This document shows positions 9,139 through 18,889 of a DNA stretch of 64,000 bases, one piece after another; positions within the stretch are counted from its first letter, which is position 1; each line of letters opens with the position of its first letter. This stretch comes from Akkermansia muciniphila. GTDB taxonomy: Bacteria; Verrucomicrobiota; Verrucomicrobiia; Verrucomicrobiales; Akkermansiaceae. The position numbers were made by a program, and so were the translations under genes. The notes under the pieces were generated by a model. That model did no database searches. It had not been told where the DNA came from and saw only the letters and a program-made list of their open reading frames with translations. The stretch spans positions 1-64,000 of the forward strand of contig CAMCUY010000002.1 of NCBI GenBank assembly GCA_945879075.1, given 5' to 3'.

Positions 9139-10755
9139 ATGCGTCGCGGCCACTTGATTTTGATCCTCGGCTTCGTGGTCACCGCGATGCTGGGATATTG
9201 GTTGGCGGGCACCGCGGTTCCTGTGCAAACCGCGCGGAAGGCGGTTCCGGAAGCGCAGGCCGGACCGAGGCGGACAATGATCACCGACGAGTCGACTCCT
9301 AAATTCCGCCGGGGCGAGCGGCTTCCGGCATCCCGCCGCGATGACGCGGCTGCGGAAGTCGGCGCGCTGCAGGGGCAGCGAATTGTGGTTTTCAAGAACC
9401 AGGCCGCGCTCGAAAATTTCCTCAAGCGCGCCGGGGACAATATCCGGCTGATGGGCCGCCTCGACGCGCTCAATACGCTGCGCATCGGTTTCTCCGATCC
9501 CGACGACCTGGCGTGGCTGCTCGATGGCGAGAGCGAGGCTTCGTTGGTATTTCCCGTGGATATTCCCAACCCCGGCGAAGGAACCGCACAAGCGGGAGCC
9601 GTGGCTTTGGGCGACGGCTTGCTCGACTGGCTCGGCATCACGGGGGACAATTCCACCTGGGGCAGTGGCGTCCGGATCGCGGTTTTGGATACTGGCGTAG
9701 TTTCCAGTTCCGCCTTCGGAAGCAAGATTTCCTGGATCAATCTGGTTGTGCTCCCGGCCGATCTCTCCAAACAGAACGGCCACGGGACCGCCGTCGCTTC
9801 CATGATCATCGGGCAAAATTCGCTGGCTCCCGGCGTCGCGCCCGGCGCGGAAATCATTTCGATCCGCATCGCCGACGACTTCGGCCAGTCTGATAGTTTC
9901 CTGCTCGCAAAGGGCATCGTCGCTGCGGTCGATGCGGGCGCGCGGCTGATCAATATTTCGATGGGCAGCTTGGGCGACAGCGCGTTGGTGCGGAATGCCA
10001 TCGAGTATGCGCGGGCGGCCGGCTCGTTGATCGTGGCTGCTGCGGGAAACAACGGGATCGACCGGGTGTCCTATCCGGCCGCGAACGACGGCGTGATCGC
10101 GGTGGGCGCGGTGGATGCTTTGGGAAATCATCTGGATTTCTCCAACACCGGCAGCGAGATCGTGGTCTCGGCGCCGGGCTACGGCGTGAATGCCGCGTGG
10201 ACCGGCGACCAGGCGGCACGAGTGAGCGGGACATCGTTTAGCGCCCCGATCGTGCTGGGCGTGATCGCCGCGGTGAAGAGCTGGCCGGGCAACGAGAAGC
10301 TGTCGATGCAGCAAGCGGCGGACGTGGCTTTTTCCTATCTGAATGACGGCGGCGAAGCCGGGGTGGACGCCGCGTTGGGTGCGGGCATGGTTGACTTGGG
10401 GCGTGTTTTAAACGGGAAAACTCCCGGCATTTACGACGCGGCCCTGGCCTCGCAGCGAATCCTCGCGCCAAGTGCCGGTTATCCGTACGGCCACGTCGAG
10501 GTGCTGGTGCAAAACCGGGGCACCGAAACCCTGATCAACACCGCGGTCCGGATTTCCACGCCGGGCGGTGTGGTGGATTCCAACATCACCGCGCTCGCCG
10601 TCGGCGCGGTCCAAGTCGTCCGCGTTCCGGTCTCGCAACAGGCGGCCGCGAGCATCCGCTTCGAATCCAAGGTCAGTCTATCCGGCGGCCGCACGGACGC
10701 GAAGCCTTCCAACGACTGGCGTGTTGAAACTTATGTTCCGGCTGGCAGCAAGTAG
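9139..10755 (+). CDS. S8 subtilisin-like serine protease
   Basis: RIAVLDTGV (Asp), NGHGTAVASMI (His), SGTSFSAPIVLGVIA (Ser); N-terminal TM/signal. Confidence 0.9.
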   Translation: MRRGHLILILGFVVTAMLGYWLAGTAVPVQTARKAVPEAQAGPRRTMITDESTPKFRRGERLPASRRDDAAAEVGALQGQRIVVFKNQAALENFLKRAGDNIRLMGRLDALNTLRIGFSDPDDLAWLLDGESEASLVFPVDIPNPGEGTAQAGAVALGDGLLDWLGITGDNSTWGSGVRIAVLDTGVVSSSAFGSKISWINLVVLPADLSKQNGHGTAVASMIIGQNSLAPGVAPGAEIISIRIADDFGQSDSFLLAKGIVAAVDAGARLINISMGSLGDSALVRNAIEYARAAGSLIVAAAGNNGIDRVSYPAANDGVIAVGAVDALGNHLDFSNTGSEIVVSAPGYGVNAAWTGDQAARVSGTSFSAPIVLGVIAAVKSWPGNEKLSMQQAADVAFSYLNDGGEAGVDAALGAGMVDLGRVLNGKTPGIYDAALASQRILAPSAGYPYGHVEVLVQNRGTETLINTAVRISTPGGVVDSNITALAVGAVQVVRVPVSQQAAASIRFESKVSLSGGRTDAKPSNDWRVETYVPAGSK

Positions 10756-10764
10756 CATCTTCTT

Positions 10765-11022
10765 CGCGCTCTGCATGTCGGCGCTGGTGTTCGAGCACCA
10801 TCAGGGACACGATGTCGCTGGTGGGGCGAAGATAGCGGGACACGTCGATCTTACCGGCGAGGGTCGTTAGTTCCGGGGATTCCCGTGGCAGTTCGCGGCC
10901 GTCGGATTCCTGGCAGGTGCGGTTTCCGAGTAGCGCAGCGGCGGCAGGTCCCACAAGTCCGTGGCCGCAAGAGCGCTGCCGATGCCGAGGAGCGTGGCTG
11001 CGATCGACGCGAGAGGTTTCAA
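10765..11022 (-). pseudogene. Remnant of secreted protein (signal peptide plus downstream segment in another frame)
   Basis: LKPLASIAATLLGIGSALAATDLWDLPPLRYSET in one frame, SDGRELPRESPELTTLAGKIDVSRYLRPTSDIVSLMVLEHQ in another. Confidence 0.45.
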
Positions 11023-11049
11023 GATGACTGGGAAGTGAATCAATGTGTT

Positions 11050-11064
11050 CGGCTGTCTCAGCCG
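11050..11064. repeat. Short intergenic palindrome copy
   Basis: CGGCTG-TCT-CAGCCG, perfect 6-bp stem. Confidence 0.5.
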
Positions 11065-11101
11065 GTTTCAGAGCTACCGGATTTCCGTGGCACCTGTATC
11101 A

Positions 11102-11137
11102 CAAAAAAGCCCCGCCTCAGAAGAAGCGGGGCTTTTG
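11102..11137. terminator. Rho-independent terminator of aminotransferase gene
   Basis: caaaaAAGCCCCGCctcagaagaaGCGGGGCTTttg. Confidence 0.8.
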
Positions 11138-11156
11138 ATGGGAAATGCGGAGCGAC

Positions 11157-12257
11157 TCAGCCGAGCACGTCGTCCATCGCGTCGATGAGTTCCTGCATGG
11201 TGGCTTCGGTTTCGTTGCCCATGTTGGAGATGCGGAAGGTGGTGCCTTTGATTTTGCCGTAACCGCCGTTGATGAGGAAGTTGTGCTTGGCCTTCAGGTT
11301 CTTGATGAATCCGGAGAGGTCGAAGCCTTCCGGCGTCTTGAAGCAGGTGAGCGCGAACGAGCGGCGGCCTCTGGGAGCAAAGAGTTCGAAGCCGTGTTTC
11401 GCACCCCAGGCGGCGATCATCGCATTGGTCTTGGCGTGGCGCGCTTGGCGGGCGGCGAAGCCTTCCTTGGCGATTTCTCCGAGTATGTATTGCAGCCCGT
11501 AGATGATGGAAATGGCCGGAGTCGAAGGCGTGTTGTTGACGGCGGCGTTTTTCGCGAACTCGACGAAGTCGAAGTAGTAGCCGCGGTTCGGGTTGCCCTT
11601 GGCGCGTTCCATGCCTGCTTCGGAAACGGCGAATACGGCGAGGCCGGGTGGCAGCGCGAGCGCCTTTTGCACGCCGGCTAACATGACGTCGATTTTGTGG
11701 TCATCCATGTTCATCGGCACGGTGGAGAGCGAGGAAACGCTGTCCACGATGAGCATGGTGTCGGGGAAGGATTTCACGACTTTGCAAACGCCGGCGAGGT
11801 CGTTGAGCACGCCGGTGGAGGTCTCCGAGTGGATGAAGGTGACGGTGTCGAAGCCGCCTTCCGCGAGTTTGGCGCGGACGGCTTCCGGGTCGATCGCTTG
11901 GCCCCATTCGACTTGCACGGCTTCGGCCTCGAAGCCGCATTTTTTTGCGACATCCAGCCATTTGTCGGAGAACGCGCCGCAGCAGAGGCAGAGCACTTTC
12001 TTTTTGGCGAGGTTCCTGAGTGCGCCTTCCATCACGCCCCAGGCGGAGGAGGTGGAGAGGAAAACGGGACGGGCGGTGCCGAAGATTTCCTGCAGGCCGG
12101 GCTGGGTCGAGGCGTAGAGATCCTCGAAATCTTTGCCGCGGTGGCCGATCATGGTTTGCGACATGGCGGCGAAGGTTTCTTTTGAAACATCGACGGGACC
12201 GGGGGCGAAGAGTTTGGGTGATGGCATGGCTGTTTGGGAGTTGGGAACATCGAACAC
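11157..12257 (-). CDS. Class V aminotransferase (alanine-glyoxylate/serine-pyruvate type)
   Basis: LFAPGPVDVSKETFAAMSQTMIGHRGKDF..., VDSVSSLSTVPMNMDDHKIDVMLAGVQKAL (PLP Lys). Confidence 0.88.
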   Translation of the reverse strand: MFDVPNSQTAMPSPKLFAPGPVDVSKETFAAMSQTMIGHRGKDFEDLYASTQPGLQEIFGTARPVFLSTSSAWGVMEGALRNLAKKKVLCLCCGAFSDKWLDVAKKCGFEAEAVQVEWGQAIDPEAVRAKLAEGGFDTVTFIHSETSTGVLNDLAGVCKVVKSFPDTMLIVDSVSSLSTVPMNMDDHKIDVMLAGVQKALALPPGLAVFAVSEAGMERAKGNPNRGYYFDFVEFAKNAAVNNTPSTPAISIIYGLQYILGEIAKEGFAARQARHAKTNAMIAAWGAKHGFELFAPRGRRSFALTCFKTPEGFDLSGFIKNLKAKHNFLINGGYGKIKGTTFRISNMGNETEATMQELIDAMDDVLG

Positions 12258-12292
12258 CGAACGTTCAACATGGAACGTCGAAGTGAAGAAAT

Positions 12293-13180
12293 TTATGCAG
12301 GAAGAAGGTGGTAGGACTTGAGAAGAGTGGTGAGGCTGGCGGTGTTGGCATCGCTCAGGGGAGCGAGCGGGAGGCGGAGATCTGGCAGGCAGTGGCCTTG
12401 CAGGGCGACGGCGGTTTTAATCGGCACCGGGTTCACGTCGAGTGACATCAGGCCGCGCATGAGCGGGTAGTATTGCTTTTGCAGGGCGAGCGCTGCGAGG
12501 AAATTTCCGCTGAGGCAGGCTTTGACCAGCTGGACAATGATCTCCGGAACGAGGTTCGAGGCGACCGACACCAGTCCGGTGGCACCGCAGGAAACGAAGG
12601 GCAGGGTGAGCGGATCGTCTCCGCAGAGGATGCCGAAACCGGCGGGCAGGGCCTGCACGAGCTGGTTGATGCGGTCCACCGATCCGCCGGCTTCCTTGAT
12701 GGCGACGATGGTCGGGCAATCCACGGCGAGGCGGGCGGCGGTTTCCGGGGCGATCTCGATGGAGGAGCGGCCGGGCACGCTGTAGAGCATGATCGGCAGG
12801 TTCGTGGACTCGGCGATGGCCTTGAAATGGAGGTAAAGTCCTTCCTGCGAGGGCTTGTTGTAATACGGGCAGACTTGCAGCGAGCCGGTCGCGCCGAGCG
12901 CTTCGGCCGCTTCGGTGAGTTCGATGGCTTCAGAGGTGGCGTTCGCCCCGGTGCCGGCGACGACCTGGCAGCGGCCAGCGGCGAATTCCACGGCGAGGCG
13001 GATGACCTCGATGTGTTCATCCGTGTCGAGGGTGGGAGATTCCCCGGTGGTGCCGACGGGGACGATGCCGTCAATCCCGGCGGCGATTTGGCGCTCGATG
13101 AGGGATTGGAAGGCGGGGACGTCGATTTCGCCGTCGCGAAAAGGAGTGATGAGAGCGGTGTAAGTACCGGGGAAATGCAT
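12293..13180 (-). CDS. dapA: 4-hydroxy-tetrahydrodipicolinate synthase
   Basis: MHFPGTYTALITPF, GTTGESPTL, YYNKPSQEGLYLHF, VAIKEAGG, LCGDDPLTLPF. Confidence 0.92.
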   Translation of the reverse strand: MHFPGTYTALITPFRDGEIDVPAFQSLIERQIAAGIDGIVPVGTTGESPTLDTDEHIEVIRLAVEFAAGRCQVVAGTGANATSEAIELTEAAEALGATGSLQVCPYYNKPSQEGLYLHFKAIAESTNLPIMLYSVPGRSSIEIAPETAARLAVDCPTIVAIKEAGGSVDRINQLVQALPAGFGILCGDDPLTLPFVSCGATGLVSVASNLVPEIIVQLVKACLSGNFLAALALQKQYYPLMRGLMSLDVNPVPIKTAVALQGHCLPDLRLPLAPLSDANTASLTTLLKSYHLLPA

Positions 13181-13246
13181 GGCGGGGCGAAAGATGGACA
13201 AAACCGGGCGCGGGTCCAAGCTGTATCCTGCGAGGGGCGGAAATTT

Positions 13247-14080
13247 TCAGCCGATGGCAATCATCGCGTGATCGATGAGCCGCACCTCGCCGTAAAAGAC
13301 CGCGGTGGCGAGGATGGCGGGACGGAGGAGTTCCGTGACGGGCTGCAGCGTCTCCGCATCGACGATGGTGAGGTAGTCGATGCGGGCGAGCGGCGAGGTC
13401 TCGATGGCGGCGCGGGCGGCGGCGAGGATTTCCGTGGGAGCGCCCAGCGTCGCCGCGGCGAGCAATGCCCGCCGGATGCGCGGCGCGTCGGCGCGCTGCT
13501 CCGGGATGAGGCGGGTGTTGCGAGACGACATCGCGAGCCCGTCAGCCTCGCGAAGCGTAGGGCAGGGGATGATTTCCACCGGCACGTCGAGGTCGCGGAC
13601 CATCCGGCGGATGACGGCGAGCTGTTGGAAATCCTTCTCGCCGAAGACGGCGCTTTCACAACCGGTTAGTAGGAAGAGCTTGAGGACCACGGTGCAGACG
13701 CCGTCGAAATGGCCGGGGCGCGCCGCTCCGCACAGGCTGCGGGAGAGCAGCGTCTCGGTGACGGTGACGGAGCGGTCCGGGAAATACATCGACTCGGCCG
13801 TCGGCGCGAAAACGACATCGACTCCGGCGGTCTCGCAGGCGGCGAGGTCGCTCGCCATCGGCCGCGGGTAGGCGTCGAGGTCGGCGGCGCGGTCGAACTG
13901 GATGGGATTGACGAAGATGGAAACGACGACGGTGCCGCCCGGCCCGGCGATTTTCCGGGCGCGCTGCATGAGCGAGAGGTGGCCGGGGTGGAAGGCGCCC
14001 ATGGTGGGCACGAGGACGCGCGGGGCGGGCGCGTTTTTCAAAATCTCCCTCAGGGCGCTGCCAGTGTCCGCGATCTTCAT
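13247..14080 (-). CDS. panC: Pantothenate synthetase
   Basis: VPTMGAFHPGHLSLM, VSIFVNPIQF, VFGEKDFQQLAVIRRMV, MSSRNTRL. Confidence 0.92.
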   Translation of the reverse strand: MKIADTGSALREILKNAPAPRVLVPTMGAFHPGHLSLMQRARKIAGPGGTVVVSIFVNPIQFDRAADLDAYPRPMASDLAACETAGVDVVFAPTAESMYFPDRSVTVTETLLSRSLCGAARPGHFDGVCTVVLKLFLLTGCESAVFGEKDFQQLAVIRRMVRDLDVPVEIIPCPTLREADGLAMSSRNTRLIPEQRADAPRIRRALLAAATLGAPTEILAAARAAIETSPLARIDYLTIVDAETLQPVTELLRPAILATAVFYGEVRLIDHAMIAIG

Positions 14081-14134
14081 GCGGCGGAGTTTGCGGGTTT
14101 TGGGAAGGCAGGGAAGAGCGGATTTTTCCTCTGG

Positions 14135-14149
14135 CCTGAGACAGTCGGG
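14135..14149. repeat. Degenerate copy of short intergenic palindrome
   Basis: CCTGAGACAGTCGGG. Confidence 0.4.
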
Positions 14150-14189
14150 ACACGTTGACTTGTGGGACGGGCGAGTTGTAGGGTCGCGC

Positions 14190-15185
14190 GTGCTTCCGTG
14201 GTTCTCCGACAACTCCTTCCCGCTCTATCTCGCCCCGATGGCCGGGGTGACGGACGTGATTTTCCGCCAGATCTGCAAGGAGCTCGGCGCGGACGTGATG
14301 GTCACCGAGTTCGTTTCGGCGGAGGGCATCATGCAAGCGGACGAGCGGACGCGGAAATACACGGAGTTCACCGACGAGCAGCGGCCGGTCGGCGTGCAGT
14401 TGTTCGGCGCGGACGGCGAGCGGATGGGCGAGGCGGCCAGGAAAATTATCACTTGGAAGCAGCCGGATTTCATCGATATCAACTTCGGCTGCCCGGTGAA
14501 CAAGGTGGTCGCGCGCAACGGCGGATCGTCGTTGCTCAAAGACTGCCCGATTCTGGCAGCGGTCGCTTCCGGCGTCGCGAAGGCGGTGGGCGACCAGGTG
14601 CCGGTGACCGCCAAGATGCGGATCGGCTGGGATGAAACGTCGGTCAACGCGGTGGAAGTCGCGAAAATCCTCGAAGACTGCGGCATGCAGGCCATCGCCG
14701 TGCACGGCCGGACGCGTTCGCAAGGCTACGGCGGCGAGGCGAACTGGGAGGTGATCGACGCGGTGGCGCGGGCGGTGAAAATCCCGGTCATCGGTAACGG
14801 CGACATCACCTGCGGCGCGGACGTGCTGCGGCGGCGGGCGGAAACCGCAGTGTCCGGCGTGATGATAGGCCGCGCGGCGATGCAGAATCCGTGGGTGTTC
14901 CGCGAGGCGAAATATTTTCTGGCGACGGGCAAATTGCTGCCGGAAGTGCTCGTCGAGGAGCGCTGGGATCTGGTCATCCGGCATTGCAAGCTGGCGGTGG
15001 AAAGCCGCCGGAATGGCAATGAAAAGCAGACGCTCACCGCCATGCGCTCGCGCTTGATGGCGTATTGCAAGGGATTTCCCGGAGCCAAGGAACTGCGGCA
15101 GAAGCTCTGCCAGGTGACATCGATTTCACAGGTTGAGGATCTCGCGGCGCAATCGCTCGGCAAGGTTGAGCTGGCGGAATTGTAG
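14190..15185 (+). CDS. dus: tRNA-dihydrouridine synthase
   Basis: LYLAPMAGVTDVIFRQI, INFGCPVNKVV, AVHGRTRSQGYGG, IGNGDI, MIGRAAMQNPWVF; GTG start inferred. Confidence 0.92.
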   Translation: MLPWFSDNSFPLYLAPMAGVTDVIFRQICKELGADVMVTEFVSAEGIMQADERTRKYTEFTDEQRPVGVQLFGADGERMGEAARKIITWKQPDFIDINFGCPVNKVVARNGGSSLLKDCPILAAVASGVAKAVGDQVPVTAKMRIGWDETSVNAVEVAKILEDCGMQAIAVHGRTRSQGYGGEANWEVIDAVARAVKIPVIGNGDITCGADVLRRRAETAVSGVMIGRAAMQNPWVFREAKYFLATGKLLPEVLVEERWDLVIRHCKLAVESRRNGNEKQTLTAMRSRLMAYCKGFPGAKELRQKLCQVTSISQVEDLAAQSLGKVELAEL

Positions 15186-15735
15186 GCGACGTGTTTTAAG
15201 CGGCGTCTCTATGAGCGTCGATGCCGATGATCTGCGCGAAGCCCTCTTCGTCTTCTGTCTTGTGACTTTAGATCCTGAGTCTCCGCCACAGGCGGCGGCT
15301 CAACCATCCCCGGAATCTATCCAATCTAGATCCCGAAGGTTTCGACCAACGTATGCTTCGAAGCCTTGGCGAAGAAGTAAGCCAAAGATGGCAGGCCCCC
15401 GAAATCCATTTGGACGACGGTCACATTCTGGTTCTCAAATCCACCTGACACGCCCTTCGGGTTCAAAAAACACTGCTACCGAAAGAAATCTTGGCAAAGC
15501 GGTCTACAAAGCTAGCCTGGCAGCGAGTGAATTTCCCTCCGAAATCTCCAATCTTGGCCAAATCCCGACGTCCAGCGGAGCATATCTCCTTGCAGCTTTC
15601 AGTTTTGAGCATTTCGGATCTAACAAAATCACCCTGTTCCCCCGCGACCCCCTTTTCCCGCCCTCCGGTCCTCTCGTGAGCTATCTCAACGACCTTCACC
15701 TGAAAAGCAATTTCCTAGCAATCGCTCCCGACGAG

Positions 15736-16476
15736 TCGATGCGGCTCGCGGCGCGAGCGCGGCCAGCAGGAAGCCCTGTGATGTATCAACGATGGAGCGA
15801 CCTGCTCTTTCTGCACTGGGAATATTCGGCGGCAACGATTCAGGCGACGCTGCCGGAGGGGCTGTTTGTGGATACTTTTGGCGGCAAGGCGTATCTCGGC
15901 GCGGTGCCGTTCTTCATGCGGCACATCCGTCCGCGTTTTCTGCCCGCGGTGCCGGGTATTTCGAATTTCATGGAGATGAATCTGCGCACTTATGTGCATG
16001 ACTGCGCGGGTGTGCCGGGGGTGTGGTTTTATTCGCTCGATGCGAACCAGTGGCTTGCGGTGAAAATCGCACGGCGTTTTTTCCATCTGCCCTACGAACA
16101 TGCAGAGATGAAATCGAGCCGCACGGCGGAGGGGCGCATCCACTACGAATCGCTGCGCACCGGCGGGCGGGCGAATGGAACGAACTGCGTGTTTGATTAT
16201 GCGCCCGGTGCGGAGGTTCAGCAGCCTGCGCCTAGCTCACTGGAGTTTTTTCTTATCGAGCGTTACCGCCTTTATTCCAGCTCACCCAATGGGTTGCTGC
16301 GCGGCGCGGTGTTCCATGAGCCATATCAACTCAGCCGCGCGGACGTGACAGCGTGGGATGAAAATCTGCTTCCACTCGATGGCTTCTCGCCGACCGGGCG
16401 TCCGCCCGACCACGTCATCATGTCGCGCGGAGTGGATGTGACCATTTACCCACTGGAGCGAGTGGGAACCGCATAG
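15736..16476 (+). CDS. DUF2071 (YqjF-like) protein
   Basis: WSDLLFLHWEYSAATIQATLPEGLFVDTFGGKAYLGAVPFFM, LRTYV; start uncertain. Confidence 0.75.
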   Translation, partial: SMRLAARARPAGSPVMYQRWSDLLFLHWEYSAATIQATLPEGLFVDTFGGKAYLGAVPFFMRHIRPRFLPAVPGISNFMEMNLRTYVHDCAGVPGVWFYSLDANQWLAVKIARRFFHLPYEHAEMKSSRTAEGRIHYESLRTGGRANGTNCVFDYAPGAEVQQPAPSSLEFFLIERYRLYSSSPNGLLRGAVFHEPYQLSRADVTAWDENLLPLDGFSPTGRPPDHVIMSRGVDVTIYPLERVGTA

Positions 16477-16491
16477 CCTTCACTCGACATC

Positions 16492-17778
16492 ATGGAACTG
16501 CAGCAGAAACTCGAAATCCTCGCCGACGCGGCCAAGTATGACGCCTCGTGCGCGAGCAGCGGCGCGGCGCGGAAGGATTCGCGCGGCAGCGCCGGCGTGG
16601 GCTCCACAGGCGGTGCGGGCATCTGTCATTCGTATGCGCCGGATGGACGCTGCATTTCGCTGCTGAAGGTGCTGCTCACTAACGCGTGCCTTTACGACTG
16701 CCTCTACTGCATCAACCGGCGCTCGAGCAATGTGCAGCGTGCGCGCTTCACGCCGGACGAAGTGGTCCGGCTCACGCTCGATTTCTACAAACGCAACTAC
16801 ATCGAGGGGCTGTTCCTCAGCAGTGGCATCATCCGCTGCGCAGACTACACGATGGAGCTGGTCATCGAAGTCGCGCGGAAGCTGCGCGAGGAACATCACT
16901 TTCGCGGCTACATCCACCTCAAGACGATTCCCGAGGCGTCGCCGGCACTCATTGAGATGGCGGGACGTTATGCAGACCGCATCAGCATCAATATCGAGCT
17001 GCCCACGCAGCAGGGACTCGCGAAACTCGCGCCGGAAAAGAATCTCGCACGCACGCAGGAAGCGATGGGTCACATCCGCGAGAAAATCGACGAGCGCCAC
17101 GCAGAAAAGCGGAAGCCGGACGCGCCGAAGCCGCCGCCGTTCGCGACCGGGCAGAGCACGCAGATGCTCGTCGGCGCGGATGATTCCACGGACGCGGTCA
17201 TCCTGCGGCGTGCGGATATGCTCTACGGCGCTTACCGTCTGCGGCGCGTGTATTACTCTGGGTTCAGCCCGATTCCAGAGCCGTCGTCGCTGTTGCCCAT
17301 CAAGCCGCCGCCGCTCGTGCGCGAGCACCGGCTTTATCAGGCGGACTGGCTGCTGCGTTTCTACGGCTTCAAGGTGAATGAAATCGCCACCGAAGCCGCG
17401 CCGAATCTCGACCTGCAGCTCGACCCCAAGCTCGCGTGGGCGCTGCGCAACCGCGCCATTTTCCCCGCCGACATCAACAAGGCCTCGCGCGAAATCCTGC
17501 TCCGCGTGCCGGGGCTCGGTGTGCGCAATGTGGAGCGCATCCTCCGCGCGCGCCGCTACACGCAACTGCGGCTCGCCGACCTGCTGCGCCTGCGCGTGCC
17601 GATGAAAAAAGTGCTGCCGTTCATTATCGCCGCGGACCACACACCGGCGCGGCTCGGACTGGATGATGAGGCGCTGCGTGCGCGCTTCCTGCCGCCGCCG
17701 CGTCAGGCGGAACTGAACTTCGACGCGCCGTCGCCCGTCGCCGGCAACATCGATTCCGTGCGCTCGGGCGAGCTCTAG
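16492..17778 (+). CDS. Radical SAM protein with C-terminal helix-hairpin-helix, putative DNA modification/repair
   Basis: NACLYDCLYC (CX3CX2C), LSSGII; HhH INKASREILLRVPGLGVRNVERIL. Confidence 0.87.
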   Translation: MELQQKLEILADAAKYDASCASSGAARKDSRGSAGVGSTGGAGICHSYAPDGRCISLLKVLLTNACLYDCLYCINRRSSNVQRARFTPDEVVRLTLDFYKRNYIEGLFLSSGIIRCADYTMELVIEVARKLREEHHFRGYIHLKTIPEASPALIEMAGRYADRISINIELPTQQGLAKLAPEKNLARTQEAMGHIREKIDERHAEKRKPDAPKPPPFATGQSTQMLVGADDSTDAVILRRADMLYGAYRLRRVYYSGFSPIPEPSSLLPIKPPPLVREHRLYQADWLLRFYGFKVNEIATEAAPNLDLQLDPKLAWALRNRAIFPADINKASREILLRVPGLGVRNVERILRARRYTQLRLADLLRLRVPMKKVLPFIIAADHTPARLGLDDEALRARFLPPPRQAELNFDAPSPVAGNIDSVRSGEL

Positions 17779-17780
17779 TT

Positions 17781-18650
17781 ATGCACACCGTCGTCATCCA
17801 GCCCATCTTTGAGGAATGGCGCGATCGCGCCCGCGAATTGCTCGCGCTGCGCGTGCCGCCCGACGAAGTGCTGTGGTCCGCCGACGCGCAGGAGCCCGGT
17901 CTTTTCGCTACGACGCTAGATTCCTCGCGGCGCGGCGCGGTGCCGAAAGTTCCGCCCGCATTTCTCGACATGGCCCGCAGCGTCGCCGCGCACACCGACG
18001 CGCGGCGATGGGGCGTGCTTTATCGCCTGCTGTGGCGGCTCACGCACGGTGGCGAACGCCATCTTCTCGCGGTGGCCACCGACCGCGACGTGCGCCAGAT
18101 CGCGCAATGGTGCAAAGCCATCGGCCGCGACATCCACAAGATGCATGCGTTCGTCCGATTCCGCCTCGTGAGCCGCCACGAGGCCACGGGTCGCGAGCAG
18201 TTCGTCGCTTGGTTCGAGCCCGAGCACCGCACCTTGCGGCTGGCTGCTGGCTTTTTTGAAAAGCGATTCGCCGGCATGGACTGGTCGATTCTCACCCCGC
18301 ATGAATGCGCGCACTGGGACGGCGAAAAGCTCCACTTTACCCCCGGTGTCCTGCGCAGCGCGGCGCCAGACGACGACGCGCTCGACGATCTCTGGCGCAC
18401 TTACTACCGCAGCATCTTCAACCCCGCGCGGCTCAAAGTGCGCGCGATGCAGTCCGAGATGCCGAAGAAATATTGGAAGAATCTCCCCGAAGCGCCGCTC
18501 ATTGCTGAGTTGATTTCCGGAAGCACCGGACGCGTGGAGAAGATGCTTCAAGCCGAGGAACGCCCCGCCAAACCCGCGCCGAAGAATGCGTATCTCGACT
18601 TGCTCAAAAGGTTGAACGAACAACAAGCCCCCGCCTCGAAGGAACCATGA
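17781..18650 (+). CDS. DUF4130 (TIGR03915-type) protein, putative DNA metabolism
   Basis: [78 protein letters not shown]. Confidence 0.85.
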   Translation: MHTVVIQPIFEEWRDRARELLALRVPPDEVLWSADAQEPGLFATTLDSSRRGAVPKVPPAFLDMARSVAAHTDARRWGVLYRLLWRLTHGGERHLLAVATDRDVRQIAQWCKAIGRDIHKMHAFVRFRLVSRHEATGREQFVAWFEPEHRTLRLAAGFFEKRFAGMDWSILTPHECAHWDGEKLHFTPGVLRSAAPDDDALDDLWRTYYRSIFNPARLKVRAMQSEMPKKYWKNLPEAPLIAELISGSTGRVEKMLQAEERPAKPAPKNAYLDLLKRLNEQQAPASKEP

Positions 18651-18802
18651 AAGGCTTGAAGAAACAGCACCTGCCTGAGAAGCTGTGCGCGGCCTGCGGA
18701 CGCCCTTTCACGTGGCGCAAGAAATGGGAGCGCGTGTGGGACGAGGTGAAATTTTGCAGCGACCGCTGCCGGATGATGAAAGGAAAGCCGCGGGCGGGGT
18801 GA
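18647..18802 (+). CDS. DUF2256-type small zinc-binding protein (51 aa)
   Basis: ATGA overlap with previous gene; [51 protein letters not shown]; two CxxC-like pairs. Confidence 0.88.
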   Translation: MKGLKKQHLPEKLCAACGRPFTWRKKWERVWDEVKFCSDRCRMMKGKPRAG

Positions 18803-18889
18803 TTCTTTTTGCGAGGGCTGTTGCGAGCTCGTGCTTCCGTATTGGCTTCACTCCTCGCTTCGCGATCTTTGCGCCAGATGACCATCTGA

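Noticed and set aside
15133-15735. N-terminal 200-residue extension of the DUF2071 ORF
   Set aside because: Overlaps the end of dus and lacks family similarity; DUF2071 similarity starts near MYQRWSD.
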